DNA of 64,000 bases from Eutreptiella sp. 'Long Island Sound 2002' (taxonomy: Eukaryota; Euglenozoa; Euglenophyceae; Eutreptiales; Eutreptiaceae). Location of the stretch: contig OZ038391.1 of the NCBI GenBank assembly GCA_964036045.1, positions 45,023,621-45,087,620 on the forward strand. The letters are read 5' to 3'. The first letter of the stretch is position 1. Each line of letters starts with the position of its first letter. Made by a program: the position numbers and the translations under genes. The notes beneath the pieces are model-generated. The model did not search any database. It saw only the letters and a list, made by a program, of their open reading frames with translations, and was not told the DNA's origin. Of this stretch, positions 48,094 through 58,379 are shown piece after piece.

Positions 48094-50271
48094 TCAGTTC
48101 TCGGGCACCAGCAGCTTGTCCTTGAGGAACAACTTGTCCCCATCCTCGGTCAAGCCCTCAGGCCACTCGTCGTCCGACGGGGCGCTCACGGCATTCCAGT
48201 ACTTGCTCCAGTGCTCGGATGCCGCGTAGTCATCCGACCAGTCCTCTGTGAGCACCGACCTGACTAGCTCTACAGGGGCCAGCATCCACTGCTCGAGGGT
48301 TTCCTCCCGAATAGCCTGGACGCGGGCGCCCCGGAACTTGGCCAGGTCCGTACGGTTTGCCATCACCACAAAGCACTTGACCCCCTCTTGCTCCATGGCC
48401 TTCTCCATCTCGATGATGCGCTTGGCCTCCTCGGTTTCCTCGGCGTCCCCATGGCTGGATATGTCCATCCAAGCCTTGCCCGCGGGGTAGGCCCATCGAC
48501 TGAGGCAATCTGCCACAGTGTTGTCCTTCCCCGGGACGTATACGACGCTGAGGTCGAACTTGGCGAACGTCTCGTGCCACCGGGCCCTCCTTGCCGCCGG
48601 TCTGGAGGGGGTGTCGACGTGCTCCTTGTGCCAGCTCTGCAAGGACTGATGGTCCGTGCACACCACCACCGGTTGCAATCCGATGTGGCCAGACCACTTC
48701 CTGAGCGCACAAACAATGGCGTATGTCTCCTTCTCCCTCGCGGTCCATGTGCGGCGTTGGCCCTCGGCCAGGATCCGACTCCAGAACGCCACGGGTACAT
48801 GTGACCCGTCGTCCCGGATCTGCTCGAGGACTGCCCCCACAGCATAGTCCGAGGCGTCCCCCCGTAGCACAAATCCCTTGTCCGGGTCCACCAGGAATAG
48901 CCCCAACTGCCCCAGGAGTCGCTCCTTCAGGCGGTTGAACGCATCTTCAGCCTCAGGGCTCCAGGTAAGGTTCTTCTTGCTCCCCTTCCGGCCATCGAAC
49001 TTGCCCACCCGCAGCATTTTGTGCAACGGCCCCGAGAGTTCTGCATACATCCGGACATAGCCCGAATAGTAATTGCAGAACCCCATGAAGGACCGGAGTT
49101 CGCTGATGGTCTGGGGCTTCTCCCAGTGGTGCAGGGACGCCAGCTTCCCAGGCATGGGACGGCGTTGCCCGTGACCAACCACGTGACCCGCCAACTCCAC
49201 TTCCTTCACGAAGAGTGAGGCTTTGGTGGGCTTGCACACCATGTTGTGCTTGTCCAACTCGCTGAGCACTCGGCGCAGATCCTTCTCATGCGCGTCGATG
49301 AGCTCGTCCTCAGTCATGTTCTCCGTGCCGGACCCGATGATGATGTCATCCACGAAGGGATCGGCACAGTCCCGGACAGGACCGAGTAGGTCCTCCATCA
49401 TGCGCTGGAAAGCGGCGTTGCCATTCTTGGCACCCATAGGCACCACTTTCCACTGCATGGGCCCGGGCAGCGTCAACATCGCTGTGCAGGGCCTCGAGTC
49501 CGGGTGTAGCGGCATCTGGTGGTAACCGTGTTTCAGGTCCAACACCGTGAAAATCCGCTTTTTCTGTTGCTTTTGGAGGATGGAGTCGATCAGGGGAAGC
49601 GAGTATGAGTCGTGCTCGGTCTGCTCGTTCAAACCTCTGCAATCAATCACCAACCTCCACTCGCCCTTCTCCTTCTTGGGCACGATGAAGGCTGGGCTGG
49701 CCCACTCACTGTCGGAGGGTTCGATCCATCCCCGCTCAATGAACTCGGCCAACAGCTTCTTCATGGCCTCGGCCCGATCGCCCTGAAGTTGGTACTCCCG
49801 ATGGCGATAGATCTTTGGGTTCGGCTTCAGCTTGATCTTCGCTGTACCAAACCTCCCACGATCTGGAGGGTTCTTGTTGGCGACGCCACTGAATAGCCGC
49901 GGATAGGCCTTGATCAGCCTCTCCTTCAGCTCGGCGACCTTCAGGTTCTCCTGGGCCTCTTCAGCCGCTTGCTTCGGTATAGATACAACCGACCGCACTG
50001 CGGTATAGGCCTCTTCTGGGTCTGATTCCGACTTCTCCTCGTCCGATATGCCGTCTTCATCGTCGTGGGGAGCTCTTCCCACTGATAATCTTCGGAAATT
50101 TGCGGCCTCGGGCTGGTGACTGTCGCTATCGGCACCCATTCTTGGAAAATCCCATGTTGGTGGGTCCGACCCAACCGGACCATCGTATTGGTCCGCGATG
50201 TGATACATGACCCTCGCCACGAACTCGTCCTTCTCGTACTTGCCGGTGACCAACATCTTGTCATCCCACAA
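48094..50271 (-). CDS. pol: Element E reverse transcriptase and RNase H
   Basis: 725 codons. RT about residues 140-400: LVIDCRGLNEQ, FTVLDLKHGYHQMPL, MQWKVVPMGAKNGNAAFQ and catalytic FVDDIIIGS (Phe where Tyr is usual). RNase H about 440-590: VLRGDASDYAVGA, REKETYAI, VVCTDHQSL and NTVADCLSRW, all acidic residues kept. A TGA at 48094-48096 interrupts the start of the integrase. The protease frame overlaps it upstream, with a frameshift in between. Confidence 0.85.
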   Translation of the reverse strand: MWDDKMLVTGKYEKDEFVARVMYHIADQYDGPVGSDPPTWDFPRMGADSDSHQPEAANFRRLSVGRAPHDDEDGISDEEKSESDPEEAYTAVRSVVSIPKQAAEEAQENLKVAELKERLIKAYPRLFSGVANKNPPDRGRFGTAKIKLKPNPKIYRHREYQLQGDRAEAMKKLLAEFIERGWIEPSDSEWASPAFIVPKKEKGEWRLVIDCRGLNEQTEHDSYSLPLIDSILQKQQKKRIFTVLDLKHGYHQMPLHPDSRPCTAMLTLPGPMQWKVVPMGAKNGNAAFQRMMEDLLGPVRDCADPFVDDIIIGSGTENMTEDELIDAHEKDLRRVLSELDKHNMVCKPTKASLFVKEVELAGHVVGHGQRRPMPGKLASLHHWEKPQTISELRSFMGFCNYYSGYVRMYAELSGPLHKMLRVGKFDGRKGSKKNLTWSPEAEDAFNRLKERLLGQLGLFLVDPDKGFVLRGDASDYAVGAVLEQIRDDGSHVPVAFWSRILAEGQRRTWTAREKETYAIVCALRKWSGHIGLQPVVVCTDHQSLQSWHKEHVDTPSRPAARRARWHETFAKFDLSVVYVPGKDNTVADCLSRWAYPAGKAWMDISSHGDAEETEEAKRIIEMEKAMEQEGVKCFVVMANRTDLAKFRGARVQAIREETLEQWMLAPVELVRSVLTEDWSDDYAASEHWSKYWNAVSAPSDDEWPEGLTEDGDKLFLKDKLLVPEN

Positions 50272-51350
50272 TGCGGAGATGTGACCATGGCCCGCCTCTT
50301 CTTGGCTGCCACACGGTCGTGCATCCCCATCCGCATATAGTTGACGACGTCGTCGATCTCGGCGTGGGACAGGACGTCAATGCCATCAATAGGCTGATCC
50401 GTCCCCTCCTTGGGCTCAAACATGACCTTCATGGGCACCGCCTCCACCCTACGGATGAATGCTTCATCACCCGTGGGCTGGGCTTGCGCCCCATCCACCA
50501 GGAAAGCCTTGGTACCCCACGCTTGACCCGGGGAGGGCATTGATACACCCTTGGCGTCGATGAACAACTCCTCCTCTGGCCCGAATGACATCTCGTTCAG
50601 GGTGATGGAGTCCAGCGTCGACTTGAGACCCTCCAGCGGACATGGGGTGGATCCTATGCCGGTTATGACCAGGATCCCCTTCGCCCTATCCGCAACGATC
50701 TTCTCCACCGTACGTCTGGTGTTATCCAGGGAGCCATGCCAATACATGGGCCCCCACTCCTTCATACCCCAATGCCTGTGCCAGGCTGAGTCTGCTCGGT
50801 GCCAATGCCTCCTACACTTCCGCAAAAGTGGAGCATCCCGGGAAGCGAAGACCTCCGTCTCGGGCGCTTCAGCTCCCAGCGTCTGAATCATCCTGGCGTA
50901 CACTTGCGGCGCCATTCCATACTCCGTGACCTGAACTCCACGGTCTCCTCTGGACTTGGCGCCCACAGCTTGCACCGGTCGGACGATCCGATCCTCTTCC
51001 TCAGCATTCCATTGGGATGACCCGCACGCATAATCCGTGGACAGCCATGTGAGGCATTCGTCGTCCTCCCGGACCAGCGTTGCGCGATGGGGAAGGGCTC
51101 CAATGGCGTTGGCCACCATGAAGTCATACCCCATGATCATATCCCAATCGGTAATGTCGGCCACATAGAAGTTCCCGGGTAGCGTGCTTCTCTTCGCCTG
51201 ATCAGGGCGGTTCAAGCGCTCATGCTCCCAGAATTCCATACTGATAGTGGCCTCATGGGTGCCACCACCCATGATCTCTCCGTTGGCGACCTTCAGGCGG
51301 ACCGGTCTCCGGCTGGGCTGCAGGAGTTCCTCCTTGAACAACCTGGGCAC
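49941..51350 (-). CDS. pro: Element E protease C-terminal part and linker
   Basis: Starts just after the active-site triad, which lies in another frame at 51350-51380. Residues 1-70 complete a retropepsin-like fold (GNFYVADITDWDMIMGYDFM). Then follows a long linker of about 300 residues, with TDQPIDGIDVLSH and similar, that I cannot assign. The last 110 codons (from 50271 down) overlap the RT frame and are a shadow. Confidence 0.65.
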   Translation of the reverse strand: MPRLFKEELLQPSRRPVRLKVANGEIMGGGTHEATISMEFWEHERLNRPDQAKRSTLPGNFYVADITDWDMIMGYDFMVANAIGALPHRATLVREDDECLTWLSTDYACGSSQWNAEEEDRIVRPVQAVGAKSRGDRGVQVTEYGMAPQVYARMIQTLGAEAPETEVFASRDAPLLRKCRRHWHRADSAWHRHWGMKEWGPMYWHGSLDNTRRTVEKIVADRAKGILVITGIGSTPCPLEGLKSTLDSITLNEMSFGPEEELFIDAKGVSMPSPGQAWGTKAFLVDGAQAQPTGDEAFIRRVEAVPMKVMFEPKEGTDQPIDGIDVLSHAEIDDVVNYMRMGMHDRVAAKKRRAMVTSPHCGMTRCWSPASTRRTSSWRGSCITSRTNTMVRLGRTHQHGIFQEWVPIATVTSPRPQISEDYQWEELPTTMKTAYRTRRSRNQTQKRPIPQCGRLYLYRSKRLKRPRRT

Positions 51351-51678
51351 CCGTATCCACTAACACATCCACCACCTTCTCCTCTCGTCCGCACCGTACT
51401 CGCACTTTCAAGTGCAACTGCCGCTCGTCACCATGAGGTGTATGGACGACTCCCACGGCATGCAACTCTAGCACGTCCCGGTGCATCAGGACTTCAAGGG
51501 TATGGTCACGGATGGTGTAGATCTTGGGTTGGTCCTGCCCGTCCACGGGGCTCTCCGTGGTCGCTCCTTCCTTCTTGCCATGTCCCATACCCACATGTAC
51601 TTCCCTTGGCAGGGCGCTCCAGGGGTTGGGAGTGGCGAAACTCAGTGGTTTTGGCTCTTCTGGAGCCTTCTTCGGCAC
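51253..51678 (-). pseudogene. pro: Element E protease active-site part
   Basis: VDVLVDTGAQV gives the aspartic protease triad D-T-G. The frame then turns to low-value sequence, while the next frame carries on the protease (PRLFKEELL), so one shift near 51350 splits the gene. Upstream it overlaps the gag end by about 170 bases in a different frame, consistent with a gag-pro frameshift or decay. Confidence 0.6.
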
Positions 51679-54600
51679 CCGATGTGCCTTCGCTTTCTCT
51701 GGGATTCCACTGATTTTCGGAGGAGAGACCTCCGAGGTCCCACTCCCGTGGGGGCTCCTCTAGACTTGGCTTCCCGCAGCCCCTTTCCGGCTGCGATCCG
51801 CCAGGACTTTGTCCTCCACGTTGCTGGGCTTTGAGTTCCTCCAACGTCCTCAACATGTCCTCAGCAACTTCCTCGATCGACCTCACTCGTCGGTCTTGAC
51901 CAGGTCCACCACCATAGCCTCTTCCTCCGCCTTTTCCTTGGCCTTTGCCTTGGCCTTTTCCCCCGTCTCCGCCCTTCGCCTTCCAATCGGAAATCCGCTG
52001 CTCCTTGGGCTTCTTCTCGGGGTGAGCGGCGAAGTAGGCCTTCTTGTCCGCCTCATACACCTTGCACTGACGGTGGTCGTGAGCATGGTTGTTTCCCTTG
52101 CCATAACAGACCCAGCACCCGTCGTGCTGAGACCTGTACTCTCGAAACGAGAGCGGTGGGTTCCCGATCCTCCTTGGCGCGTTGCCCTTCTTGGGTCCCA
52201 CCGGGCTCCATCTGGACCGATCCTGCCCATGGTTCCTCACGTTGTGCGCCACAAACGCGAAGAAATGGGCCTCCTCGTGATCCTCCCAGGACCCGGTCCA
52301 GTGGTCTTGGCCACTTCCACTTCCATCCTCCGTGGAGTTGGCCGTGTCCTCCTGGATCTCCCGATGATGGCGGTCTTCTCGGTGTCCTCGTTGTCCATGA
52401 CCATGCCGATCCTGCACGTGGGCCTCGTTCTTCGTATTGAGCGTCAACTCCACCGTGATGTACTTCACGATCTCGTCCAGGCTCATGCGGGCGAAGATGA
52501 CTTGCATCCTCAGCGGCTCCCCGCGCCTCCACTCCACGTTGTTGAGGCGCAGCAACCTTTGCCCCATGGAGTCCCCAAATACCTCCACGTACACGGCGTT
52601 CTTCAGGCCCAACATCCGGTTGGGTTCGCCCAGGTTCCTCCTGAAGAACTCCATGATACCCGCATGGGTATCCTCCGCCGCCATGATCCTCACCGCCACC
52701 CGCTTCTTGGCGCGCTTCTTCTCCTCGTCCTCCACTCTCCTCTTCCAGTTGCCGGGGAGGACGTCCTTCAGCAAGTGGCGGATCTCACTGGCCTCGTTCC
52801 AGTCTTCCACCAGCTTGAGGCATCTGCGGTACTTCCGCAGATACCGGTTCCACTCCCGGACCCGCAACTCACCGCGGTCCAGCGGCAGTGGGATGGACCA
52901 GAGGTCCTCCAGCTTCTGATTCGGAGCGTCCACCCGCTCCTCATCCTCCAACCACTGGAGGCAGGCCTGCTCAGTACGGATCAGTCCTTCCCGGATCTGA
53001 TCCCGCAGCTCCTCTTTCAGGTCCTGCGCCAGCCGGTGTGGGAATGTCCGGCATACCCACTTGTCCCGCGGCGCTCCCCGCATCTCGCCGACGACCTCCT
53101 CGGCGAAGTCCTCCCAGTCCAGGATGAAGTCATCCAGGTTGGACGGGTTCCCGTCGTAATAGGGGATTTTGATTCCCCTGAGGTCATCAATCCTGATGGC
53201 GTCTCCGACGTCTCCAGCCACCACTCCACCGAGACGGATACCACCTGTGGCCGGGGGGTGTGAGTACACTCCCCGTACATCCCTCTCCTCCATGGAGTGC
53301 GGTCCAGTTGGGCCTGAACCCATGGGGTTTGGAATGCGGGAAGGACTTGCTCCATCGGCCGTCCATATCCCCGTATTCGGGTCCTTCGCCCACAGGTTTC
53401 CGCTTGGATGGCCTCGACCATGTCCGTCGGCGCTTCCCATGGTTCGCCCCTGCATGGTCTGGTTCTGGATGTCGATCTTCTCTTCCGCATAGACTACCAT
53501 ATTCGTCGTGATCGGTACATCCTGGGCGGCATGGGACATCTGTACCGTCAGGCTCCTCGGGTCCGTGGTTACGTGCCCTTCCCGCATGGACCCAGCCGGT
53601 GCCGTGTGTTCTCCGAGCATTGTGGATTCGCTGAACATGGGAACAAACGGCAGCGCACCCGGGTCAACACGCGGAGGCGCGTAGGGTGCCTCTGCAGGGC
53701 CGCCCATGGGTTTATCCATGGCGCTCCTGAGGGTCTTAACCCGCTCCACCAGCTCTGCCGCGGCCGGCTTTGCCGGGAGCTCCGGACCCGAGGCGAGGGG
53801 CTGTAGCTCCTCTAGCCTTTTCAGGCGTCTCGACATGTCCTCCACCAGGTGGAGGAGGCTGTCCACCACTCGCTGCTGCTTCTCCAGGGCCAGCTCCAGA
53901 TTCTCCCGGTACCGGTCCCGTTCCGCTCGCAGCTCCTCCATGTCTTTCTCCGCGGCCGACTGGTCGTCCAGGATCCCCGCGACGTCCTCCTCTAGACCGT
54001 CCTTGGCGTTGTCCAGGCGGTCAAGGCGATGCACGATGGCGTCCATCCCCATCCTCGGGTACTTGCCCATGAGGAAGGACACGTGCTCGCAATGGCACGC
54101 AGCGTGCTTTCCGCTGGATTCAGCGCATCCCGCGGTTCCCGGCACCTCAGACTCATCGCCCATGGGCGTATCGCCTATGGCGTCCGTCTCTGGTCCCGTG
54201 TGCCGGGGCACAGGTGCCGTCCGGGCCCTGGCTGGCCTCTCCAAGCCCTCGGCGTCGTGCTTCAGGGCAGGCTCGGGGGCCGTATGCGCCCTGGCGATCG
54301 GCGCGGACATCTCCGACTCCGAGGGTGGCTCGTAGGCTGTCCGATAGCCCTCGGAGTGCCCCTCGGATTCCCACAGCCTGACCTGGCTGGGGTCCGTGTC
54401 CATAGCCCCGGCGTCCCTTGCCGCGGACTTGGGTGACCCGCGCTTCCGGTAGCGCCGGGCCCGTCCTCCACTGCTGCCTGAATGGCAGGCCTCATCAGAG
54501 TCCTCCGCGGCGAGGCGGAGGTTGCATGCCTTTCGGCAGCGACGCTCACACATGGAGACCAGGTCCTCCATGTCACGTCCTCCTTTTCCCGAATGTCGTA

Positions 54601-54877
54601 CTTCTCTTCGGGCTTCAACTTCCGGAGTTCGCCATGTTCTTGAACGTCTCGGTTCTTCTATGGCTCCAATCTCCGGCATGGTCTCCACCGAGTCCACAAT
54701 ACACACCCGGGGCGTACTTGGGCAGGGCTCATATGGGCCCAAGTCCCCGGGTCGGCGGTTGGTAGGGGCAGCAGGTAAGCCTCTGCTACCATAAAGAAGG
54801 TTCCTACCAGGACCGGCCCCCGCTGTGCCCCTTCCGCCTGTTACCCCTGCTGATTTACTCCAAATCAACGATTGCAT
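51506..54877 (-). CDS. gag: Element E Gag
   Basis: 1123 codons, opening a little inside the 5' LTR and reading through the primer site; the first internal ATG after the primer site may be the real start. Residues 290-350 are a charged coiled coil (KDMEELRAERDRYRENLELA). The capsid-like part is about 560-780, and a zinc-finger-like GCWVCYGKGNNHAHDHRQC lies near 905. Gly/Lys-rich sequence follows (GKGQGKGQGKGGGRG). It packages the element RNA. Confidence 0.8.
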   Translation of the reverse strand: MQSLIWSKSAGVTGGRGTAGAGPGRNLLYGSRGLPAAPTNRRPGDLGPYEPCPSTPRVCIVDSVETMPEIGAIEEPRRSRTWRTPEVEARREVRHSGKGGRDMEDLVSMCERRCRKACNLRLAAEDSDEACHSGSSGGRARRYRKRGSPKSAARDAGAMDTDPSQVRLWESEGHSEGYRTAYEPPSESEMSAPIARAHTAPEPALKHDAEGLERPARARTAPVPRHTGPETDAIGDTPMGDESEVPGTAGCAESSGKHAACHCEHVSFLMGKYPRMGMDAIVHRLDRLDNAKDGLEEDVAGILDDQSAAEKDMEELRAERDRYRENLELALEKQQRVVDSLLHLVEDMSRRLKRLEELQPLASGPELPAKPAAAELVERVKTLRSAMDKPMGGPAEAPYAPPRVDPGALPFVPMFSESTMLGEHTAPAGSMREGHVTTDPRSLTVQMSHAAQDVPITTNMVVYAEEKIDIQNQTMQGRTMGSADGHGRGHPSGNLWAKDPNTGIWTADGASPSRIPNPMGSGPTGPHSMEERDVRGVYSHPPATGGIRLGGVVAGDVGDAIRIDDLRGIKIPYYDGNPSNLDDFILDWEDFAEEVVGEMRGAPRDKWVCRTFPHRLAQDLKEELRDQIREGLIRTEQACLQWLEDEERVDAPNQKLEDLWSIPLPLDRGELRVREWNRYLRKYRRCLKLVEDWNEASEIRHLLKDVLPGNWKRRVEDEEKKRAKKRVAVRIMAAEDTHAGIMEFFRRNLGEPNRMLGLKNAVYVEVFGDSMGQRLLRLNNVEWRRGEPLRMQVIFARMSLDEIVKYITVELTLNTKNEAHVQDRHGHGQRGHREDRHHREIQEDTANSTEDGSGSGQDHWTGSWEDHEEAHFFAFVAHNVRNHGQDRSRWSPVGPKKGNAPRRIGNPPLSFREYRSQHDGCWVCYGKGNNHAHDHRQCKVYEADKKAYFAAHPEKKPKEQRISDWKAKGGDGGKGQGKGQGKGGGRGYGGGPGQDRRVRSIEEVAEDMLRTLEELKAQQRGGQSPGGSQPERGCGKPSLEEPPREWDLGGLSSENQWNPRESEGTSGAEEGSRRAKTTEFRHSQPLERPAKGSTCGYGTWQEGRSDHGEPRGRAGPTQDLHHP
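54776..54791 (-). other. Primer-binding site of E (initiator tRNA-Met)
   Basis: TGGTAGCAGAGGCTTA on the minus strand directly follows the 5' LTR end. The first 12 bases equal B's primer site. Confidence 0.85.
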
Positions 54878-57158
54878 TTCTCAAAATCCTCAAAGTCCAG
54901 GGTCCAAAATCCAAAAATATAGAAAATGTAATCCTCCTTCAACCCTGAACAGCAACCAGATCCCACAAATATAGCAATAGCCCAATTCACAATCCAAATC
55001 AGGCTGCGGGCTTCCGTTCAGCACACCGGTCGTCTCACGGTGGCGGGCATGTACAAGAATTGCACAAAAGAGGAAAGCCCTGAAATTGGCATATGAACAC
55101 AAATAAAGCAAAGTTGGGGAAAGAGGTAAACATACACATTCACAGCCATAAACCCCTCATTCCCTGGACTCAAGACCTTCCCTTGACTCACCAACATATT
55201 GCCCTGAACCAGGTCAAATGAGATGGCTGAATGCCATGTATCACATGTCACTACACACACCCCAAAAATGTGTTCACTTCCAAGCCTCTAAATCCTAGCC
55301 CAATGGGGAAGGTGGCGTGTCATGGCCTAGAGTGGCACTCAGGCCCATGCCCTACCCTGACATAACCTTGGTTGGACTTGGAATCGAATGGGCTTAGAGA
55401 AATGACCTATGAGTTTGAACTCATAACATGCCAAAAAACTGCCAATTCACACCATATTGGCCATATATCACATATATGCTCAAAATTGAGGTTACCACTT
55501 ATCCGAAGGCTCAAAGCATGCATGGACTCGAAGTCTAATATTCGTGGAGGATAGAGACCAAAAGCCAATGCCCATGTACATCCCCACTTTACCCTCGAAA
55601 CCCCTTCGGATATGGGCGCCACGCACTGCCCAAGTCAGCCCATCATCTTGAGACCAATTCTTCTGATCTTTCGTGCGCCAAGCCAAATGGAGTACGCGAT
55701 CCGGCATACGGTGGTTTTCAATTCCAAAGCATATGCCAACATATGAACAACATACCATGGTTCGACTCTCCATAGGCTTCTTGCTGTTCGCCGACCAGGT
55801 AAGTACACAAAACGCAAAAATGAGCACAAATTGAGGTCAAAAACATGAAAATATGACCAAATACAAAGTTGTCATGATAGTATATCTCTATGCTCACCCA
55901 TGATATCCGCGCATGGTTCAATACACAAATGATTGGAACCATTTGCGAACTATTCCCCCACTTGGATCCCCAATCGGGCGCATGGAGATACCTTCGCCAC
56001 TCATATCTACATGCCCCATGAAAATGGGAGTGCACTCATGGATCTCTTTGCCAAACATACCATGAGCAATACATATGCGGTAGACTGAGTCTAGCGCTTT
56101 GAATTCCACAATTGGGACATGGGCAAAGCCCTTGTCACGTATGGCTCCCCATCTCTTCGGCCACACGAAGATATATAACATGGGCGTGAGCATATCAAGA
56201 CATATACCATGCATATAACACATACCCTCAAAATGTGGCTCCCACCATGATATGCCATGTCCCTCCATGGACATAACTTCACGTTAAAAATACGTGGGAA
56301 CCCAAGGAAAGTATCTATGCAACCTCAACACTCATGCGTTACACTCGAAAGTCGCAATAAAATATTCGGTTGCACGGTCCAAGAGATATATATCACTTTA
56401 TACCCTCTTGACTCCTATCCCTTGCTACACCGGACATGTGTACACACCAAAGGTGTTTGATGCTTCCTAAATTAAGTTGAGACCAAGGCGCTTGCAACGC
56501 AACCTTCCTTATTCTCTTTCCTCACACTCGCTCGTAGATATGGCCCTTCAAAGTGGTCCCACGATTCACTTTTGTTTCCCTTATATCTCCAAGTCAAATG
56601 GGTGGCAAGTATAAGGGAAACCTGATTCGGGCATAGGGAAAAGAGTATGACCACTCGAAGATGTCCAAATCAAGTGCGGCCATGTCGAAGTCGAAAATCC
56701 GATTTCGACATCGCGAAAAATTCAGATTAAAATTTTGACTGCTTATTTAGAAAATTGCGGAAGCAACGAACCCTTTGCTGATGAAATCTGACCCTTCAAC
56801 GGAGTATCCGCCAAAATATCTGGAAATAACAGTTAACCAATCGGTTAATGCAAAATCGCGAGCCAACTGACGGTCGCCGATACATTGACCATCAGAACGA
56901 AAGGCTTAAAAATTACGGAAACATCCTGATAATAAAACCCTGTTGATTCCTGATATTCTGATATATAAATCTCAGCTGGCGGCGCCTCGGTACTGAATAT
57001 GGCCGCTCATAGCCGGAATGGCCAAACCTATCACACTATCACATCGGGTTAGGTCAGGTGGATGGGAGAGTATGATATCAGCCAATGGCGGCTTGCCGGC
57101 GCATAGATAAACACCCCAATTGACCCCAAGATGGCCACGGGGGTCCGAACCGGCTTCA
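54792..57158 (-). repeat. 5' LTR of E
   Basis: 2367 bp, paired with 43953-46319. On the element strand a TATA-like TTTATATATC lies near 56970, about 190 bases into the LTR; it may be the promoter core, but this is weak. Confidence 0.9.
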
Positions 57159-57162
57159 GCAG
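57159..57162 (+). repeat. Target-site duplication of E, right
   Basis: GCAG, identical to 43949-43952. Confidence 0.8.
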
Positions 57163-57983
57163 CTCAGGAGCTGCTGGCTTTTATAACCCCCAAGGGCCGT
57201 GTCTTTAAGTGGAAGGTTATGCCTTTCGGGGTGGCTAATGCCCCAGCGCTCTTCCAGGAGCTAATGAACAAAATTTTGTACATACTGAGGCGCAGGCCTC
57301 CAGTACAGGAGTCGATTTCTCGGGATGCAGAAATGGAGGCTCACATCGACGACGTGAGTTTGGGTACTAATACCAAAGAGGACCATGTCCTTCTCTTCCG
57401 TGAATTTTTCATTGTCTGTCAAGAAAACAATCTCCGAATCAAACTCGAAAAATGTGAGTTTATGAAAGAGGGGATGGAATATTTGGGTTTCCACGTGGGG
57501 TATGGTTGGTGGAAACCAGCCGCGTCTAATATGCAGCACCTACAGGACATGCAGATTCGCGATGACCCTAAGAAGGGTCTACACGACGTGAGGAGTTTTG
57601 TGGGCGCCTGTAATTTCTATCGGCGTCACATGCACAATTTTGCTTACTCCTCTGCCCCCCTCACTTACCTAATCAAGAAAGCTACTCCCTGGAGGTGGAC
57701 CACCAGAGAGGAAGAGTGTTTCCAGGAGTTGAAGAAGAAGATTGCCTCCTCCAACTGCCTGGGAGTACCCCGCCCTGAGGGCAAGATAGTCCTGATCACT
57801 GATGCCAGTGATGTAGGGGGGGGGGGTACGATCTACCAATGGCAGGTGCTTAACCCCGCTGAACTAACCCACTGCCATTATCGTACCAGTGGACTGAACC
57901 GTGATGGTTCGTTGAAACATGACTATCCTACCAGTGAGTGGCGACTGGTGCCACTGGGACACTGGAATTGGAAATGGAACTAA
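57163..57983 (+). pseudogene. pol: Element C RT, C-terminal part, and start of RNase H
   Basis: Continues the RT cut at 43952. It shows FKWKVMPFGVANAPALFQ and the catalytic HIDD (57342-57353; His where Tyr is usual). The thumb and tether follow (LRIKLEKCEF, VGACNFYRRH). RNase H begins with LITDASDVGGGG near 57795. A TAA at 57981-57983 stands where element A has Gln (KWNQA). Confidence 0.85.
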
Positions 57984-58379
57984 GCGAGTTCCAATTACAG
58001 CACCTATGACAAGGAACTCCTGGCCGGTATGTTGGTGCTTTCGTCACAATCCCAACTCCTGGGATCTAACCCTATTGTCTGGCTGTGTGACCAGGAGCCT
58101 GTGAAGTCTTTTCAGAAGGGCCCACCACCAGAGAAAGCAAAGCTAAAACGGTGGTGGACTCACCTGAGCCAGTTCAGGCGGACAGTGCATCATATCCCCG
58201 GATTAAAGAATGAACTGTCTGACCATATATCGCGCAACAACTTCGATGCGCTTATAGGTGAGAGCTCTGAGGCGCTCTCCAGAAAGGCTTTCCAGCGTAT
58301 GGATGTCCAGCTTGACCTGTCCATGCGCACTGCTGGAATCCTGGAGGGTTGGAGTCTAACCGACTATCAGTCAGAGTAA
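57984..58379 (+). pseudogene. pol: Element C RNase H, remainder
   Basis: Same frame after the TAA. It keeps the acidic positions lost in A: YDKELLAG (Glu), WLCDQEP (Asp) and LSDHISRNN (Asp). Ends at a TAA (58377-58379); the frame goes on into the integrase. Confidence 0.8.

Larger units (their letters stand above)
43953..57158 (-). mobile_element. Ty3/gypsy chromovirus E, full length, minus strand
   Basis: 13,206 bp with two 2367-bp LTRs, a 4-bp target duplication, a primer site at 54791-54776 and a polypurine tract at 46330-46320. On the minus strand the order is gag, protease, RT, RNase H, integrase, chromodomain. It sits in C's RT gene, so it is younger than C. The LTRs differ only at scattered bases, which suggests a recent insertion, but frameshifts, a TGA and a lost integrase residue indicate it is not functional as read. 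Confidence 0.9.
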
